DNA of 64,000 nucleotides from Anisodus tanguticus (taxonomy: Eukaryota; Streptophyta; Magnoliopsida; Solanales; Solanaceae): positions 10,871,188-10,935,187 of the forward strand of contig CM067548.1 in assembly GCA_034509755.1 (NCBI GenBank), given 5' to 3'. Positions 44,854 through 56,989 of the stretch are shown in pieces. Every line of letters starts with the position of its first letter. Position 1 is the first letter of the stretch. The position numbers were made by a program, and so were the translations under genes. The notes beneath the pieces are model-generated. The model was not told the origin of the DNA. It saw only the letters and a program-made list of their open reading frames with translations, and made no database searches.

Positions 44854-46960
44854 TGTAACACCCCGTACTTTCGGGTGAAGGTTTGAACACATAAACGTAG
44901 GTAAGTAAGACCCGGACCCCGGTAAATTTATGTTATATTTATGTATGCTAATAAAGAGTTTAGCATATAAAAGGATAAAATTCCGAAATAATTTTGGACG
45001 TAACAAATGTGACAACGTGGATTAATAATAATAGTTGTATATCCCCAAGGAGGTTATGGACTAGTGTTATATTACAAATTATGACATTGAGTATAAGAGG
45101 TTTTTTTTATAAACTATCAAGATTTAAGTGAATTGGATCAAGAATTAATTGTGTGTATAATTGATTAATTATGGGATTGATAAAAATTTTAATGGTGACA
45201 ATATATAGTGGGACTCTACGCGTAACGTTATAACACACTAGCTAAGTGACTAGCCTCATAAACATATTAGTGGCAGTTTCACAAGTCTCCAAACATTCAC
45301 CCTTCTTTATTATTAAAAGACCTTCATCTCTTAAGCTTCTATAGAAGTTCATCCTTGGAGAAATAATTGTCACACTTCTATCAGTAGGAGTAAATTTCAA
45401 TTGGTAAGCTCTCTGAAAATTCTCAGCCGAATTAGGGGATTTTCCGCAAGCTTTTGCTTGCCAAAAGGGGGAAACATTCATGGTATTTTGGGCCTTACCT
45501 CCAGAAAAATTGAATCCTTGAACAAGCTTGAACGCTCATAAATCAAGCAAAAACCTTGAGTTCGAGGAAGGTCTAGCTCAAGTCGATTTTTGGGTCCTGT
45601 TTCTGCTTGTCGAAATCTGGGTTGGGTGAAAGGTTGTCCGACGTCGCTCGTCGCTGCGCCTAAAAGAGGTAAACATGTATAGGTTTGCGTATAGAAGAAA
45701 TATAGATTCTACACATGCAAGGTGTTCGATAAAATGCCTTAATGAATCTATTACTAGTATATTGGTCCGATTGTGATTTAAATCATCCGTATGATGTAGA
45801 TAATCATTCATAGAGCTTACAAGGACCCATGAGACTTAAATGACTTCGATAACAAGGTATGTAAGGCTCTTTATATTTTTTGGCATATTCTATGTACAAA
45901 ACATAACCGAAATATTGTTCCATAAATTACTCTACTCTTAGTAGTTAAGAATGATCATGTTATTGACTCTTATGTTAAAAGTCTGTCTAAATATGTTCTC
46001 AAAGTCATTATTGAGGCATACGGAAAAGATGCTGATATTCACAGGGTTAGCCGAAGATACAAATGTATTATGTCATCTGATGAGTTCGGAATGTGTTATT
46101 GTCACTCATGCATTTTCATTTGCATTATATTCATATATTACCCTGGACCCACTTGTGATATGCACACTACTATATGGTAAATATGATATGATATGTAGGG
46201 GATATAAGGAAAGGGAAAAACGTTATATACGCACACCACCTATAGCTGGTACAGACTATAACAAAAGAGCCCGAATAGGCCAATATTGATGCCCTTGTGT
46301 GGCCAATACGATATAACCTGATGCCCACAGAGGCGGTTATGGATAGGAAGATACCCTTGTGTGGCCAATATTTATATGTATACCGCATTTGCATTGTGCA
46401 TAACATTTAGGCATATGTATTAGGGCCCTTAGAGGCATTTACTACTGGTCGGCTATTTCTGTTTTGATTTATAGTTATGTATCTCTGTTGTGTTATTTAT
46501 TATGCCTGACATACTCAGTACATCAGTCGTACTAACGTCCCTTTTGTCGGGGGACACTGCATTTTATGCCTGCAGGTTCAGTGAAAGAGGGTGACGGTTC
46601 GCGCTAGTAGGTTGCTGGTTCAGCTGGTACTGGAGCACTCTACTTGTTTCAGAGTTGCAGTCGGGTCATGGTATGTTATTTTGCATATACACTTAGGTAT
46701 GGCAGGACTCTGTCCCGCCCTTGTGATGCTATGTATTCTTTAGAGGCTTGTAGACAGGTGTCCTGTGTATAGTTGTCATGTATGGCCTCGTCGGCCTTGG
46801 TATGTATACATAAGTTGGGGCTTTCCGGTTAAAACTTCATATAGTTTTTTCTTTGGCTTAGTCCGTATATAAATATGTTTAGGTGTGGAGTGCATAGTTA
46901 GTAGTGCCCGGCAGGTAGGGTCCGGGTGCCCGTCGCGACCCTCTGATTTGGGTCATGACA
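44854..46960 (+). mobile_element. Solo LTR of a Gypsy element nested in integrase
   Basis: 2107 bp, starts TGTAACACCCCGTAC and ends GGGTCATGACA. The 5-bp target duplication caaac lies at 44849-44853 and 46961-46965. Sequence on both sides is continuous integrase coding sequence, so this is a solo LTR left by LTR-LTR recombination. It is homologous, in inverse orientation, to the LTR at 50360-52534 (for example the gcactctacttg and gtcagtacgactgatgta regions), so it belongs to the same family as its host. Confidence 0.93.
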
Positions 46961-46965
46961 CAAAC

Positions 46966-47700
46966 CATCCGATAGGAGATCTACATTTCCGTCCATACAA
47001 AGCCTCGTATGGAGCCATTTTAATGCTAGCATAATAACTGTTATTGTACGCAAATTCATTAAGAGATAGATGATCATCCCAACTTCTCTTGAAGTCCAAT
47101 ACGCAAGCTTGTAGCATATCTTCGAGCGTTTGTATCGTGCGTTTAGCCTGCCCGTCTGTTTAAGGATGGAAAGTTGTGCTAAGATTAACTTGAGTGTCCA
47201 AACCTTTTTATAATGATCTCCAGAAATTAGTTGTGAACTGCGCACCTCAGTTAGATATAATTGGAATAGGCATACCATGAAGGCGAACATTTTTCTTAAC
47301 ATATAACTTTACATAATCCTCGGCTGTGTAGGTAGTTTTGACTGCCAGGAATCTATCAACAATCACCCAAATAGAATCAAACTTATGATAAGGGCGAGGT
47401 AAACCCGTAATGAAATCCATATTAATCATTTTCCATTTCCACATCGGGATCTCAATGTTTTGAGTCAAGCCGCCAGGCTTTTGGTGCTCTACTTTTACTG
47501 GCTGACAATTAAGACACTGAGTTACAAACTCTGCAATGTTCCTCTTCATGTCATTCCACCAATACATACCTATCAGACATCTTAGTAGATCCAGGGTGAA
47601 TGGAATATCGTGAGCAATGGACCTCCCATTATACTCGAAGGTTGTAGTTCTCTTTTATTAGATATCTTTCCTGATCTTCCCTAAAAATGAGATCTTCATC
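46966..47700 (-). pseudogene. Gypsy integrase, zinc finger and core
   Basis: 47247-47567 encodes MKRNIAEFVTQCLNCQPVK, the end of the H2C2 zinc finger, then EHQKPGG, IPMWKWKMINMDFITGLPRP (first catalytic D) and DSIWVIVDRF. The part to 46966 holds further core sequence ending in APYEALYGRKCRSPIGWF. The SRYSIHPGSTKM motif upstream of the zinc finger is in another frame at about 47590-47640. The frame is broken. Confidence 0.85.
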
Positions 47701-49849
47701 ATGACGTTCCTTTTCTTCTAGTATGAGGGATGATCATACTGTATTATGATTCCTAGGTCTATCAATATCTGAATTCTCCAATGGGACTCCCACTTAGCTA
47801 ATTGATGCGTTCCCTCAGGTCAACTGCTCTCTTTAGTCCTCACATTAGTCAAGCCTCTTGTGGGTGAATGATTCTATTGTCAACTTAGCTTTGTTTATTA
47901 ATTAGGTGTGCTGAAAACTCTCATATTTGTAGTATCTCAATCGTGAACACTTAATGGACAATGTTATCGAATCTGAAGTGTGTATCATTGCAGTTAACTC
48001 TTATTCATGGTCTGAAAAGAATCTTTTTTTTCGTACTTTCTCACTACTCGTAATTATAAACAACTTCCTTTCTTTACTTCTTTTGACACTTGTTCACTCA
48101 TTTCCTTACTTGTCGTACTCTTCTTAATTCCAAAATATTCTGTTATACATACGTAATTTCAAACATTGCTCATGATTCCAATCCTTGGCATTACTACTTC
48201 TTAAAAGACGGGTTCTTAACTTATTCCTTCATTCATTACGTGAAAGATTCTGAAGAATTTACATTACGTGACATTGACCTACTTTATCCAAATCTGGTCA
48301 TTATACTTAGATTCGAATTCCTTCACTTGCCTCATGGCTAAGGCTTTCTGTCAATAGTGCTTTGGGAAAAGATTTCTTTGATCTCGTTAAGTTGTAAACC
48401 CATTAGCTTATCTATCTCGTAGAACCTTTGGTCAGTTCAAAAATGTTCATAGACATCTATATTTGCCTGGCATTTTATCTTCATTATAATATCATTATCT
48501 CTTGACATATATCTTTAATGTCTACCTTGTATCCATAGGTGTCATTGGCCCCTTTTCATCTGTTTAGGTGCTAATCTCGAGCTTTACTCACTGTTACTTC
48601 CGTTTACCTACTTTCTGAGAGGCATGACTGCATATGTTGTGGAACCGATGCTTCGTATGTTTAGATTCAATTCACGGTGTTACATGATCCAATGACTTGT
48701 CAAGCTTTCTTGTCTTATCATTATTAGATCTCCATCGACCGAGTGCTCATTCGTCTTACCTTTACATTTCCATTTTCAAGTTGCCTTGGGGGGTCTCTTA
48801 TCTCAAAGTATTTCTCATACTATCTTCATGAACATAAGAGATTCGTCACCTTTGGCCGAAGAGTTCTTACTATCCCTCATCTACCATTGGTCCTTACACT
48901 TTTCTGAAATAACCATACATTTGTGAAACCTGCATAATTATAATATTATTCATCTTTATCCTTCTTGTCATAATCCTTCCTTCTACTCGTCATTAAACGG
49001 AAAATAGTTCTGCCTTGATACTTGATCATACCATTCCATTCATACTTATTAACTGTTTTCATACTTCATACAACTATTCTTCGATTGTTCCATAGTTCTC
49101 ATCCTCAATTTCCCCTAACACGCTATTGTTATCCAGAGGTTATTTAGAATTGTAATATGCTACACAATGAAGCTGAAGACCTCACCAGTCCAATACCTGT
49201 AGCATCCCTTAGCTTACTAACATTGATATATGTAATTCTCAATAATAAGTGGTATGGCCCTTTACGCATGGACGAGAGACTTATATCCCCTTCTACTACC
49301 GTGGATAACTCGATTCTTATATATGACTTGGGCTCACTATTCTGGGTACATCACTTTACATGATCTTCTTAAATTTATTGATGGTCATTCTTCAGACGAT
49401 TCGATTGTGGCAATCCATTCTCTTTAATGATATCCTGGAACCATTCTCAATCTATTCTAGGTAAGACATTACAATTTAGGTCGCACATACATAACACATT
49501 CCCTCATTCTAATCAGCAAAAGTCACTGTAAAACGTGTAGCTTTTCATAACCTACTAAACCTTCCAATGATGTCTTCTGCTTTTCATTTGTACATCTCAT
49601 AATCATCTTATCCTTACCTTTACGCATCAACTTAGGACACTTCAAAATGTTGTGGCTATGGCTGCCACACTAAACCAACCCTCTGTACCTTTGTGGCATA
49701 ATATAACATGCGCACGATCATACTGACTACAAGATACTCAGGCCAGTCTCACTCGACCTTTACAACTTTGACCCTGAGATATTGACATCTTTGAACCCTT
49801 TAAATATCGGCGATCCTTGACTAATAAACTTCCTAGGTTATAAGCTCCC
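47701..49849 (-). other. Degraded interior of the Gypsy element
   Basis: C/T-rich plus strand (A/G-rich on the element strand) with no long open frame. Neither protease nor RT motifs could be found. It most likely represents decayed or replaced gag-pol sequence. Confidence 0.45.
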
Positions 49850-50149
49850 GACCCCTCAAGGGCCTATCTCTATCAAATGCTCCAGGATGAAGTCATGCCG
49901 AGAGGCAACCAATTGATTCAATACCTGCACCGCTCTCCTTACATCCTTATCAGAAGGAGCCGATGGTAGGACTAATGGTACGGGAGCTTCCCTCAACTCC
50001 TCTAGTACTACTAGATTCGTCTATACCAAGAAAAGCAACTTACTCATATCCTCTGACGGATCTGTCTCAATAGAGAGAATACTACTCGCATTTACACTCA
50101 ATCCAACCTCAATCTCCCTTCTAATCATAGCCCTATTGGAAGAAGGCAT
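49850..50149 (-). pseudogene. Gypsy gag N-terminus
   Basis: From an ATG at about 50149 on the minus strand: MPSSNRAMIRREIEVGL, then DPSEDMSKLLFLV and a stop, then LPSAPSDKDVRRAVQVLNQL and ASRHDFILEHLIEIG. It lies at the expected distance (about 0.2 kb) from the primer site. Start and lineage are inferred. Confidence 0.6.
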
Positions 50150-50340
50150 TGTTGTAATAATAATCACAATAAGGTTTACAAAGAGAATTCTTACAATTCA
50201 GCTCTATAACACGATTCTAGATCAAGAAGGAAGGTAACCATTATCTTAAATGCCCTGTAGCCTCCTGTTTATAAGTGTGGTGCACAACACACCCATAAAA
50301 AGACTCTACTAGACACGACTTGTAGACTCCCTAGGACACA

Positions 50341-50359
50341 CCTGCTCTGATACCAAGTT
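50341..50359 (-). other. Primer-binding site of the Gypsy element
   Basis: The minus strand next to the LTR reads TTGGTATCAGAGC, complementary to the initiator tRNA-Met 3' end. This fixes 50360-52534 as the 5' LTR. Confidence 0.85.
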
Positions 50360-51271
50360 TGTCACCACCTAAACCGGAGGGTATGACGGGCAGCCGAACC
50401 TTTAATTGTCAGGTACCACTAATCATATTATGTAACATCTAACCATAATTAATCATGGGCCCCGAGGGCCGTCACAAAGTAACCTACTGACACATAGAAA
50501 TAATAAACTAGAAATGAGCTACGTAAAATTCTGCAACCAGAAGAACCCAACCTATGTACATATACTTACTAAGGCCGACAAGGTCATATACGACTACTAT
50601 ACACAAGAAAATTGTCTACAAGCCTCTAAAGAATACGTGACATCATAAGGTCGGGACAGGGGCCCGCCATACCCATATGCATATCATATATATATCGTAC
50701 TACGACTAGACTGCCACTCTGGAACAAGTAGAGTGCTCCAATATCAGTTGAACCAGCAACCTACTAGTGCGGACCGTCACCCTATTTACTTGAGCCTGCG
50801 GGCATGAAACGCAGCATCCCCTGACAAAAGGGACGTCAGTACGACTGATGTACCGAGTATGTTAGGAATGAAGAATAGCATAATAGAGACCTGAAAGTAA
50901 CATGAGACAAGAAACAACCAACCAGGAGAGGATGCCTCGGAGGGCCATAATGTGCCTAAGTGTCATATCTGTGCAGAATACCTCTGAGGGACATAATATG
51001 ACTAAATGTCATGCACAATATGGTCATACATATACATATGTGTATATAACATCATCAAGACTCTGTGGGCATCTCATCATATCATATCGACCACTATGGT
51101 CATCCCATCATATCATATCGACCTCTGTGGGCATAATCATCATCATTTATATACCAGCTGCAGGTGGTGGTGCGTATATAACGCCTTCCCTTTTCCCATA
51201 CCTATATATATATATATATATATATATAATGCATACCATATAGTAGCGTATATAATGCCTTTGAGGTCAAG

Positions 51272-51307
<36 letters not shown>

Positions 51308-52534
51308 GCATGAATGATATGATAATAAGACACTAAAAGTTTGTCGGAGTAATGTAATGTCGCTTCACCTCCGATTAACATTATGAATACTAATATCTTT
51401 CTCATATACCTCAATAGAGATTTAGGAACGTATTTAGACATGCTTTGACAATAGGAATGAATAACATGAACATCCTTAACTACTAAGAGTAGAATCATTT
51501 ATGGGAAAGTATTACATTTACGTTTCGTACTTAGAACATGCCAAAAGAAGAAATGATTTGCCTGAACATACCTTTGTAATGACACTCTATTGTATGATAT
51601 TGAGTTCAATTCTTCTATCCGCCATTCTTATATGCCAATAACTATTTTTCCGCATTTGCTTTACTTCGAAGAAAGCCCGATTCGCTTAAAATAGAAAAGG
51701 TTGATGCTTGCCAAAATAACTCAGGTTGCTGCCCACTTTCCTTTTAAGAAATTATCCAATTCATTTTGAAAAGTTTCCACCAAGAATTATCATCTTAGGT
51801 TGCTTCTCATATTTCCTTCCTCCAAAATATTTTATTCTCAAAGTTAAATTGCTGGAACGTTTTCTTAGTGTTCAATGAACACCCAAAATAGAGATATGAA
51901 TCCTCAAAGGTGAAATATGGTTGTTATATAAGCTCATGATATGTTCTCAATGCTAAATGTCTTCTTAAAGTTGTTGGTCTCGTTTTTCTAAGAGAAAATA
52001 GCAAGCAAATTGAAAACATAAGTTGTGTAATTACTTAATAATGTGGGTCCCCTTCTTCATCCAAGTGAACTTTGAATTGCACAACTATTAAAAGTAAACC
52101 ACCAGATCATTACATATGTACATGTATAGATGAGTCATATTTTTATTACTTTACAAGGTTCCACATGGCCATGTCAAACAAAACACTAATCATTAACTTG
52201 TTATCACAATCATTTTCTCTTCCACTAAACTTAATAATTAATTTCTTGTCTCCAATTCTCTTAAATATTATTCACATTTAACACACTTCATAAACTCATT
52301 ATCATGGTCATGTAATATAATACTACTCCGTAGCCTCTTTTGACACATACAAAAATATTATTTCTAATCCCCGTAGTAACACTTGTTAAATCTTAAATTA
52401 TTTCGGAACCGCATCCATTTCTATACTAAGCTCTTGATGTGAATACCTACTTATAACAAAATTTTCCAAGGACTCATGTCTACTTACATATATCTGGTGA
52501 TTCAAACCATGGCCCGAAAGTACGGAATGTTACA
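50360..52534 (-). repeat. 5' LTR of the Gypsy element
   Basis: 2175 bp. The minus strand starts TGTAACATTCCGTAC and ends GTGGTGACA. Homologous to the solo LTR at 44854-46960. It contains two TA microsatellites (51203-51228 and 51276-51304). Confidence 0.88.
51203..51304. repeat. Two (TA)n microsatellites inside the LTR
   Basis: TA runs at about 51203-51228 and 51276-51304, each followed by aatgcat, separated by about 48 bp. They generate spurious Ile/Tyr-repeat open frames. Confidence 0.9.
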
Positions 52535-52792
52535 GAAGGATTGCTCAAGTCCATATAAGCAAAACATCAGTCCATTCTCCAACCAATGTGAGACTCTAAC
52601 GCACTCTATTAGTAACACTCCTTGCAAAAGAAGAGTATCCATTTTATTCTTTTCTCTTTTGTGATTCTTTGTTTTTAACTATGGGGTGTTCCCTACTTCT
52701 ATTTTATGTTCTTTCATTGTTAGGGGGGTGGGGGAAATCCCTACAAGTTCAGAAGAATCACTAGGGAACTTACTCTCAAGTTTAATTCACTA

Positions 52793-53052
52793 CTCTCTCC
52801 GTCTCAATTTATATGAGGGTTGATCAATTTGGGAGTCAAACAACTCTTTCTTTGACTCAATTTCAAACATAGATTTTTAAAGTATTTTATAATAAAATTT
52901 ACATATATGAAAACTACATTAAAAGTACTATAAGTCTGTATAATTAATAATTCACAATATATGAAAAGAGTTGGAGAAAATTGTAGTCAAAGAAAGAGCT
53001 GTTTAACTCAACAAATTTGTCAACCCTCTCATATAAATTGGGACGGAGGGAG
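52793..53052. mobile_element. Stowaway MITE
   Basis: 260 bp. Terminal inverted repeats ctctctccgtctcaatttat and ataaattgggacggagggag. TA target duplication at 52791-52792 and 53053-53054. Inverted similarity continues inward (gggttga / tcaaccct). Confidence 0.93.
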
Positions 53053-53272
53053 TAATAATCATAACTACTTTTCCGTGCATGTCTATCAAGGGCTTATAAT
53101 AATTGAACTATCAGTAGGTTGTTACTTTTGCTCAATCTGTTGATCTCGGATCAGAGTACGTGGCCTGTAGTAAGAATCAAAACTTATAATATAGATTATA
53201 TTGATTTTCTCTTTACCCTCAGATATATAACTGTTGCCGAATAACTGAATGCAATACAACAACATTCATTCT

Positions 53273-53560
53273 TGTAAGAGTCTCACGTCAGAAATGGAAT
53301 AGAAACATTGACTCCTTATATGGACTTGGACAATACTCACCCTACAAGCTAGCTTTTGGGGTTGAGTTAGGTTCAAGATCCATTCTTTGTATGGTATCAG
53401 AGTCAGGCCCATTCCAATTCTATGTTCACCGATGTTGGGCGTGAGTGTTAAGAGTCCCACACTAGAAATAGAATATGAACATGGACTCCTTATATGGACT
53501 TCGACAATCCTCATCCTACAAGCTAGCTTTTGGGGTTAAGTTCAAGATCCATTCTTTGCA
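53273..53560 (+). mobile_element. TRIM (miniature LTR retrotransposon), complete, 288 bp
   Basis: LTRs 53273-53391 (119 bp) and 53446-53560 (115 bp) share ctccttatatggactt, ctacaagctagcttttgggg and gatccattcttt. The 54-bp interior begins with the primer site tggtatcagagtc. The target duplication attct is at 53268-53272 and 53561-53565. There is no coding sequence. The size is close to the smallest TRIM/SMART-type elements. Confidence 0.88.
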
Positions 53561-53832
53561 ATTCTAAAGTTAAAAATCGGGTGAAACATCATGTCATGTC
53601 TTGAGAATTCTCTTGATGACATCAATTTTCACTAAACTTCGGGAGTAGGAAGGAAGGTATCACTCTCTGATGTCTTCAAAGCTCCCTCAAGATCCATTCT
53701 TTGCAATTCTAAAGTTCCAAAGTCGGTGAAACATCATGTCATGTCTTGAGAATTCTCTTGATAACATCAATTATTACTGAACTTCGGGAGTAGGAAGGAA
53801 GGTATCACTCTCTGATGTATGCAAAGCTCCCA
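53543..53832. repeat. Two-copy tandem duplication of 145 bp overlapping the TRIM end
   Basis: caagatccattctttgca occurs at 53543 and 53688. The following sequence (gaaacatcatgtcatgtctt, gggagtaggaaggaaggtat, ctctctgatgt) repeats with the same period. The copied part includes the last 18 bp of the TRIM 3' LTR and its target duplication. Confidence 0.9.
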
Positions 53833-54176
53833 ATTGTTTTTTGTAATGCAATAATTTCTGATGTACCTCTAATGGAGATATAATGATGCAAATTTACCTC
53901 AGCCCTATAATCTGCAACAGAGTTGAAGACATGACAAAATGTTCCTAAAGATAGTAAATACAATTAAAGGCAAAGAAAGATTCTTCCATAAAATTTCAGC
54001 GCATTATTTGGGATGATTTCATCCTTAGTGTTGTCCGCTTCAAAGTTAAGATGTAAGGATGTGAAATATAATATTTTTCATCTTCACAACAACGTGAGTA
54101 AGTTAATATGGATTATCATATTTGAAATGCAGGGAGGGGATCATTCTTTTTTTTTTTTTCAATGGCATTCACCCAG
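53833..54176. other. Intergenic, nothing recognised
   Basis: Unremarkable AT-rich sequence with a T run at about 54148-54159. Confidence 0.5.
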
Positions 54177-54184
54177 GTTATACT

Positions 54185-55015
54185 TAGGGATGGCAACGGA
54201 TAGGATTTGGACCGGATCCTACTAGATCCAGATCCAGATCCGTTTTTCATACCTAATCCAGATCCGGATTCAGATCCATCGGGTTCATAAAAATCAGATC
54301 CAAATCCGGATCCATCGGATCCACGGGTCCAATCGGATCTGGATCAACATGTAAAAAAAATTTCCTTGCTAAGAATGTAACCTTGCTAAGAATTTTTTTT
54401 TGAACTGACAAACGATTTTTACTTAGCTAACAATTTACTGTGTTTCAATTTTGTAATGTTCATATAAGATATTTTGTTCGTTGTCTCGTTTTGATTGTGA
54501 GCTATTAATTGAAAATATTGGACAATGACAATAGTTGTGAAAAATGCTGACTAGTATTTCCACAATACTGAACTTGCATGTGCTTGGAATCTTCACAAAT
54601 GAAGTGAATATAATTTTAACTACTTGTCTATGAAGATGTTAGTCATTCACTAATATAACATTGATTTTATTATCGAAGTTACCTCTTTATTTTTTTATTT
54701 TTGAGTTAACGCGGATAAATTAAATTTGTTTTGAGAATTAAACTTGCAAGGATGTGTTTAGCAATTTTAAGAAAATACTTATAAAATTACATTCTAGGTT
54801 ATGAATATATTTAATAAAAAATGGATCCACGGGTCGGATCTGGACCGGATACGGATCTCAAATACAAGATCCATATATCCGATCCGATCCGATCCGATCG
54901 AAACGGATCCGGTCCGATCCGGATCCGTCGGGTCCAAATTTTGAAGATCCATATCCTATAAAACGGATCTGGATCCACCGGATCTGGACCGGTCCAGGAT
55001 CCACTGCCATCTCTA
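54185..55015. mobile_element. Non-autonomous hAT-like element with GGATCC-rich subterminal arrays
   Basis: 831 bp. The left end tagggatggcaacgga pairs with the right end, whose complement is tagagatggcagtgga. An 8-bp target duplication, gttatact, lies at 54177-54184 and 55016-55023. The 8-bp duplication and the A/G-G-G-A-TGGCA terminus point to hAT. Both subterminal zones (54190-54345, 54820-55010) are packed with GATCCGGATCC-like palindromic words, probable transposase-binding repeats. There is no transposase; the centre is AT-rich. Confidence 0.88.
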
Positions 55016-55023
55016 GTTATACT

Positions 55024-55403
55024 ACTTGTGGTGCGGGGGGTCGGCATTGACCCTACCTTGTATATATTATCACCAAAAAGTATTTATATAGAAGGAGGAC
55101 TAGGCCTTGCCCTCCAAGTCCTATTGAGGATTGAAATCCTAAACAAAAGGAAGGGAATTGGATCACTATAAGATCCTAAAGAAAAGGCAAGATAATACCT
55201 CCTATGTCCCCGATTCTATACATGCTATGGGACATCAAAGCTACAAAAATCATATTTCCTACAAGTTCTAATATTTGAACACTTGATGCTCTTCAAAAAA
55301 AAAAAACTTTTAGAGGGAAATCCTTTTTGTAATGGAAGGCCATTTCAAATCGATGGAACTTTCCAGTCAAGTGGTTGAAGTTCCAGAATAAGCAAAGACA
55401 CTA
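55024..55403. other. Intergenic, nothing recognised
   Basis: No gene or repeat family recognised; an A run lies at about 55295-55308. Confidence 0.5.
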
Positions 55404-55640
55404 CTCCATCTATACCAATATATATAACACACTTTTCTTTTACTCAGTCCCAAAAAGAATAACACATTTTCTTATTTGACAACAATTTAACTTTAAACTT
55501 TACCTTCTAAGTTTAACGAGATGATCAATAACCATATAGATATCTTTGGCTTGTTTTGGACCACAACATTCAAAAATCTTCATTTATTCTTAAACTCCGT
55601 GTCCAGTCAAACTATATCATATAAATTGGGACGGATGGAG
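55404..55640. mobile_element. Stowaway-like MITE
   Basis: 237 bp with diverged inverted ends (ctccatctataccaatata / ataaattgggacggatggag) and TA at 55402-55403 and 55641-55642. The right end matches the elements at 52793 and 27561. Confidence 0.85.
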
Positions 55641-55828
55641 TAATATAACTCAACAGATACTATACTTGGTAGTGGAAGTGAAATGGCAATGATCAAGAAC
55701 ACATACTGAAGTTATGAACTCCAATAAATGCGATACATGAAGAACCCACAGAGAATTCGCCAATAGAGTACTTCACATATCAGTGGCAATAAAAACAGAG
55801 ACAGACCTTAAAGTGGCACATATATATA

Positions 55829-56728
55829 TATATAGAGAAGAAGAGGTTAGAAGCAGAGCGAGAAAAAATACCAAAAACATCTCTCCACTCTCCATATGTT
55901 TTACTTCAAATAAATCCCCCCTTTGTAAAAACTCCCCTTGTAAGATAGCTTGGAACAGGATTCAGCTCCCCCAGTAGTGGTAGCAGTTTCCGGGAATCCC
56001 GAAAGGGAAACCTCCCTGGTCCTCTAGACATGTAAGCTTACTTTTCAGTAGTTTATCTCCTACTATGTATGTTTTTATTATTACCTTGCAGAAATGCAAG
56101 AACCTTGTTAATACTATGATATGATATTTTCATCATGAATCTTGAGTTACTGTTATAATCTCCGCCATGAATATCTGAAATTACAGTTTAAAGTTTTTAG
56201 CGTAGCATGCCTAAATGATCAGCTTCTTGATTTAGTATATGGTTATCTGAAAAGCTCCGTTATGAACTCTATGGATTAACCTGTAAACTCCTACGTCAAC
56301 GGTGGTTGATAGATTAGGCCTGTTGATGTCCGCTGAAGGACTGTTGTGGCCGCCTTTGGGTGTGGTTAAAGATGAGTTACATAGCAGGGTAAAGCTTAGA
56401 AGAAGAGATGAACGATCAAGAGGAAGAAGCAAATAGGTATACTATACTAGAAGTCCAAATAGTAATTAAAATACAAATGGCAGGGATGATGAATAGTAAC
56501 CTAGGACTAGTGACTGGACAGAGTCCAGAAGTTTAAAAAAAAAAATAAATAAATATATATATATATATATATATTTTTTAAACTACAGGAGATAGACTTT
56601 GAAATAAAGTGGCTTATTTAAACAGAGTGCATCAGGAAGGGAGTACTTAGTAGGACTACACACCATATTTAAACCCCCGCTACGATTGAAACATCTTTTA
56701 TCGAAATAAAGGCTAACCCCTTTTATAT
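55829..56728 (+). mobile_element. Endogenous pararetrovirus leader, left arm of inverted repeat
   Basis: About 0.9 kb that matches the reverse complement of 57182-58103 (for example cattcctgcc-type block near 56480, ggactagtgactggacag at 56506, gggagtacttagtaggacta at 56639). It begins (gagaagaagagg) directly after a TA microsatellite at 55811-55828. The corresponding point in the right arm lies about 35 bp downstream of a TATA box, near where a pregenomic RNA would start. It holds no long open frame, as expected of a caulimovirid leader. Confidence 0.85.
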
Positions 56729-56730
56729 AC

Positions 56731-56989
56731 CCCAGAAAAAGACATACATGTTACTTCGTTGGAACTAACAGAAGAATTTACAGTCCCAATAAGGTATAAC
56801 AGACGTAGTCAGTTTTCAGTCCCGGAAGATCATATCTCCGATGTCTCGGATACAGATCCAGAAAATGTCCAAAACGCACAGATCCTAATGATGCCTATGA
56901 CTCGGCATGAGTTTTGATTCTATCGCATTACATAACGGACACATAAAAATAAACCAAGTGTCAAGACATCAGACTGATAGTTCGAGGTA
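56731..56989 (+). pseudogene. Pararetroviral transactivator C-terminal fragment in the spacer
   Basis: Plus-strand sequence matching the reverse complement of about 58431-58687, i.e. the last part of the transactivator-like ORF and the start of the non-coding region after it. Relative to the copy on the right it has at least one small deletion (near 56880) that changes the frame. Confidence 0.85.

Larger units (their letters stand above)
44277..52534 (-). mobile_element. Gypsy (Tekay/Del-like) retrotransposon lacking its 3' LTR
   Basis: Read on the minus strand: 5' LTR (52534-50360), tRNA-Met primer site, gag start (about 50149), a degraded stretch, integrase (47700-46966 and, past a nested solo LTR, 44848-44277). 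The element is cut at 44277 against the LTR array, so the 3' end and 3' LTR are missing. No RT motifs were found, so it is also internally deleted or decayed. Confidence 0.8.

Noticed and set aside
51006..51498. Open frames with Ile/Tyr repeats
   Set aside because: Produced by the TA microsatellites in the Gypsy LTR.
44277..52534. A complete, possibly active Gypsy element
   Set aside because: No RT or protease motif, stops in integrase, and no 3' LTR.
54811..55047. 78-codon Asp/Pro/Arg-rich open frame
   Set aside because: Translation of the GATCC palindromic array at the end of the hAT-like element.
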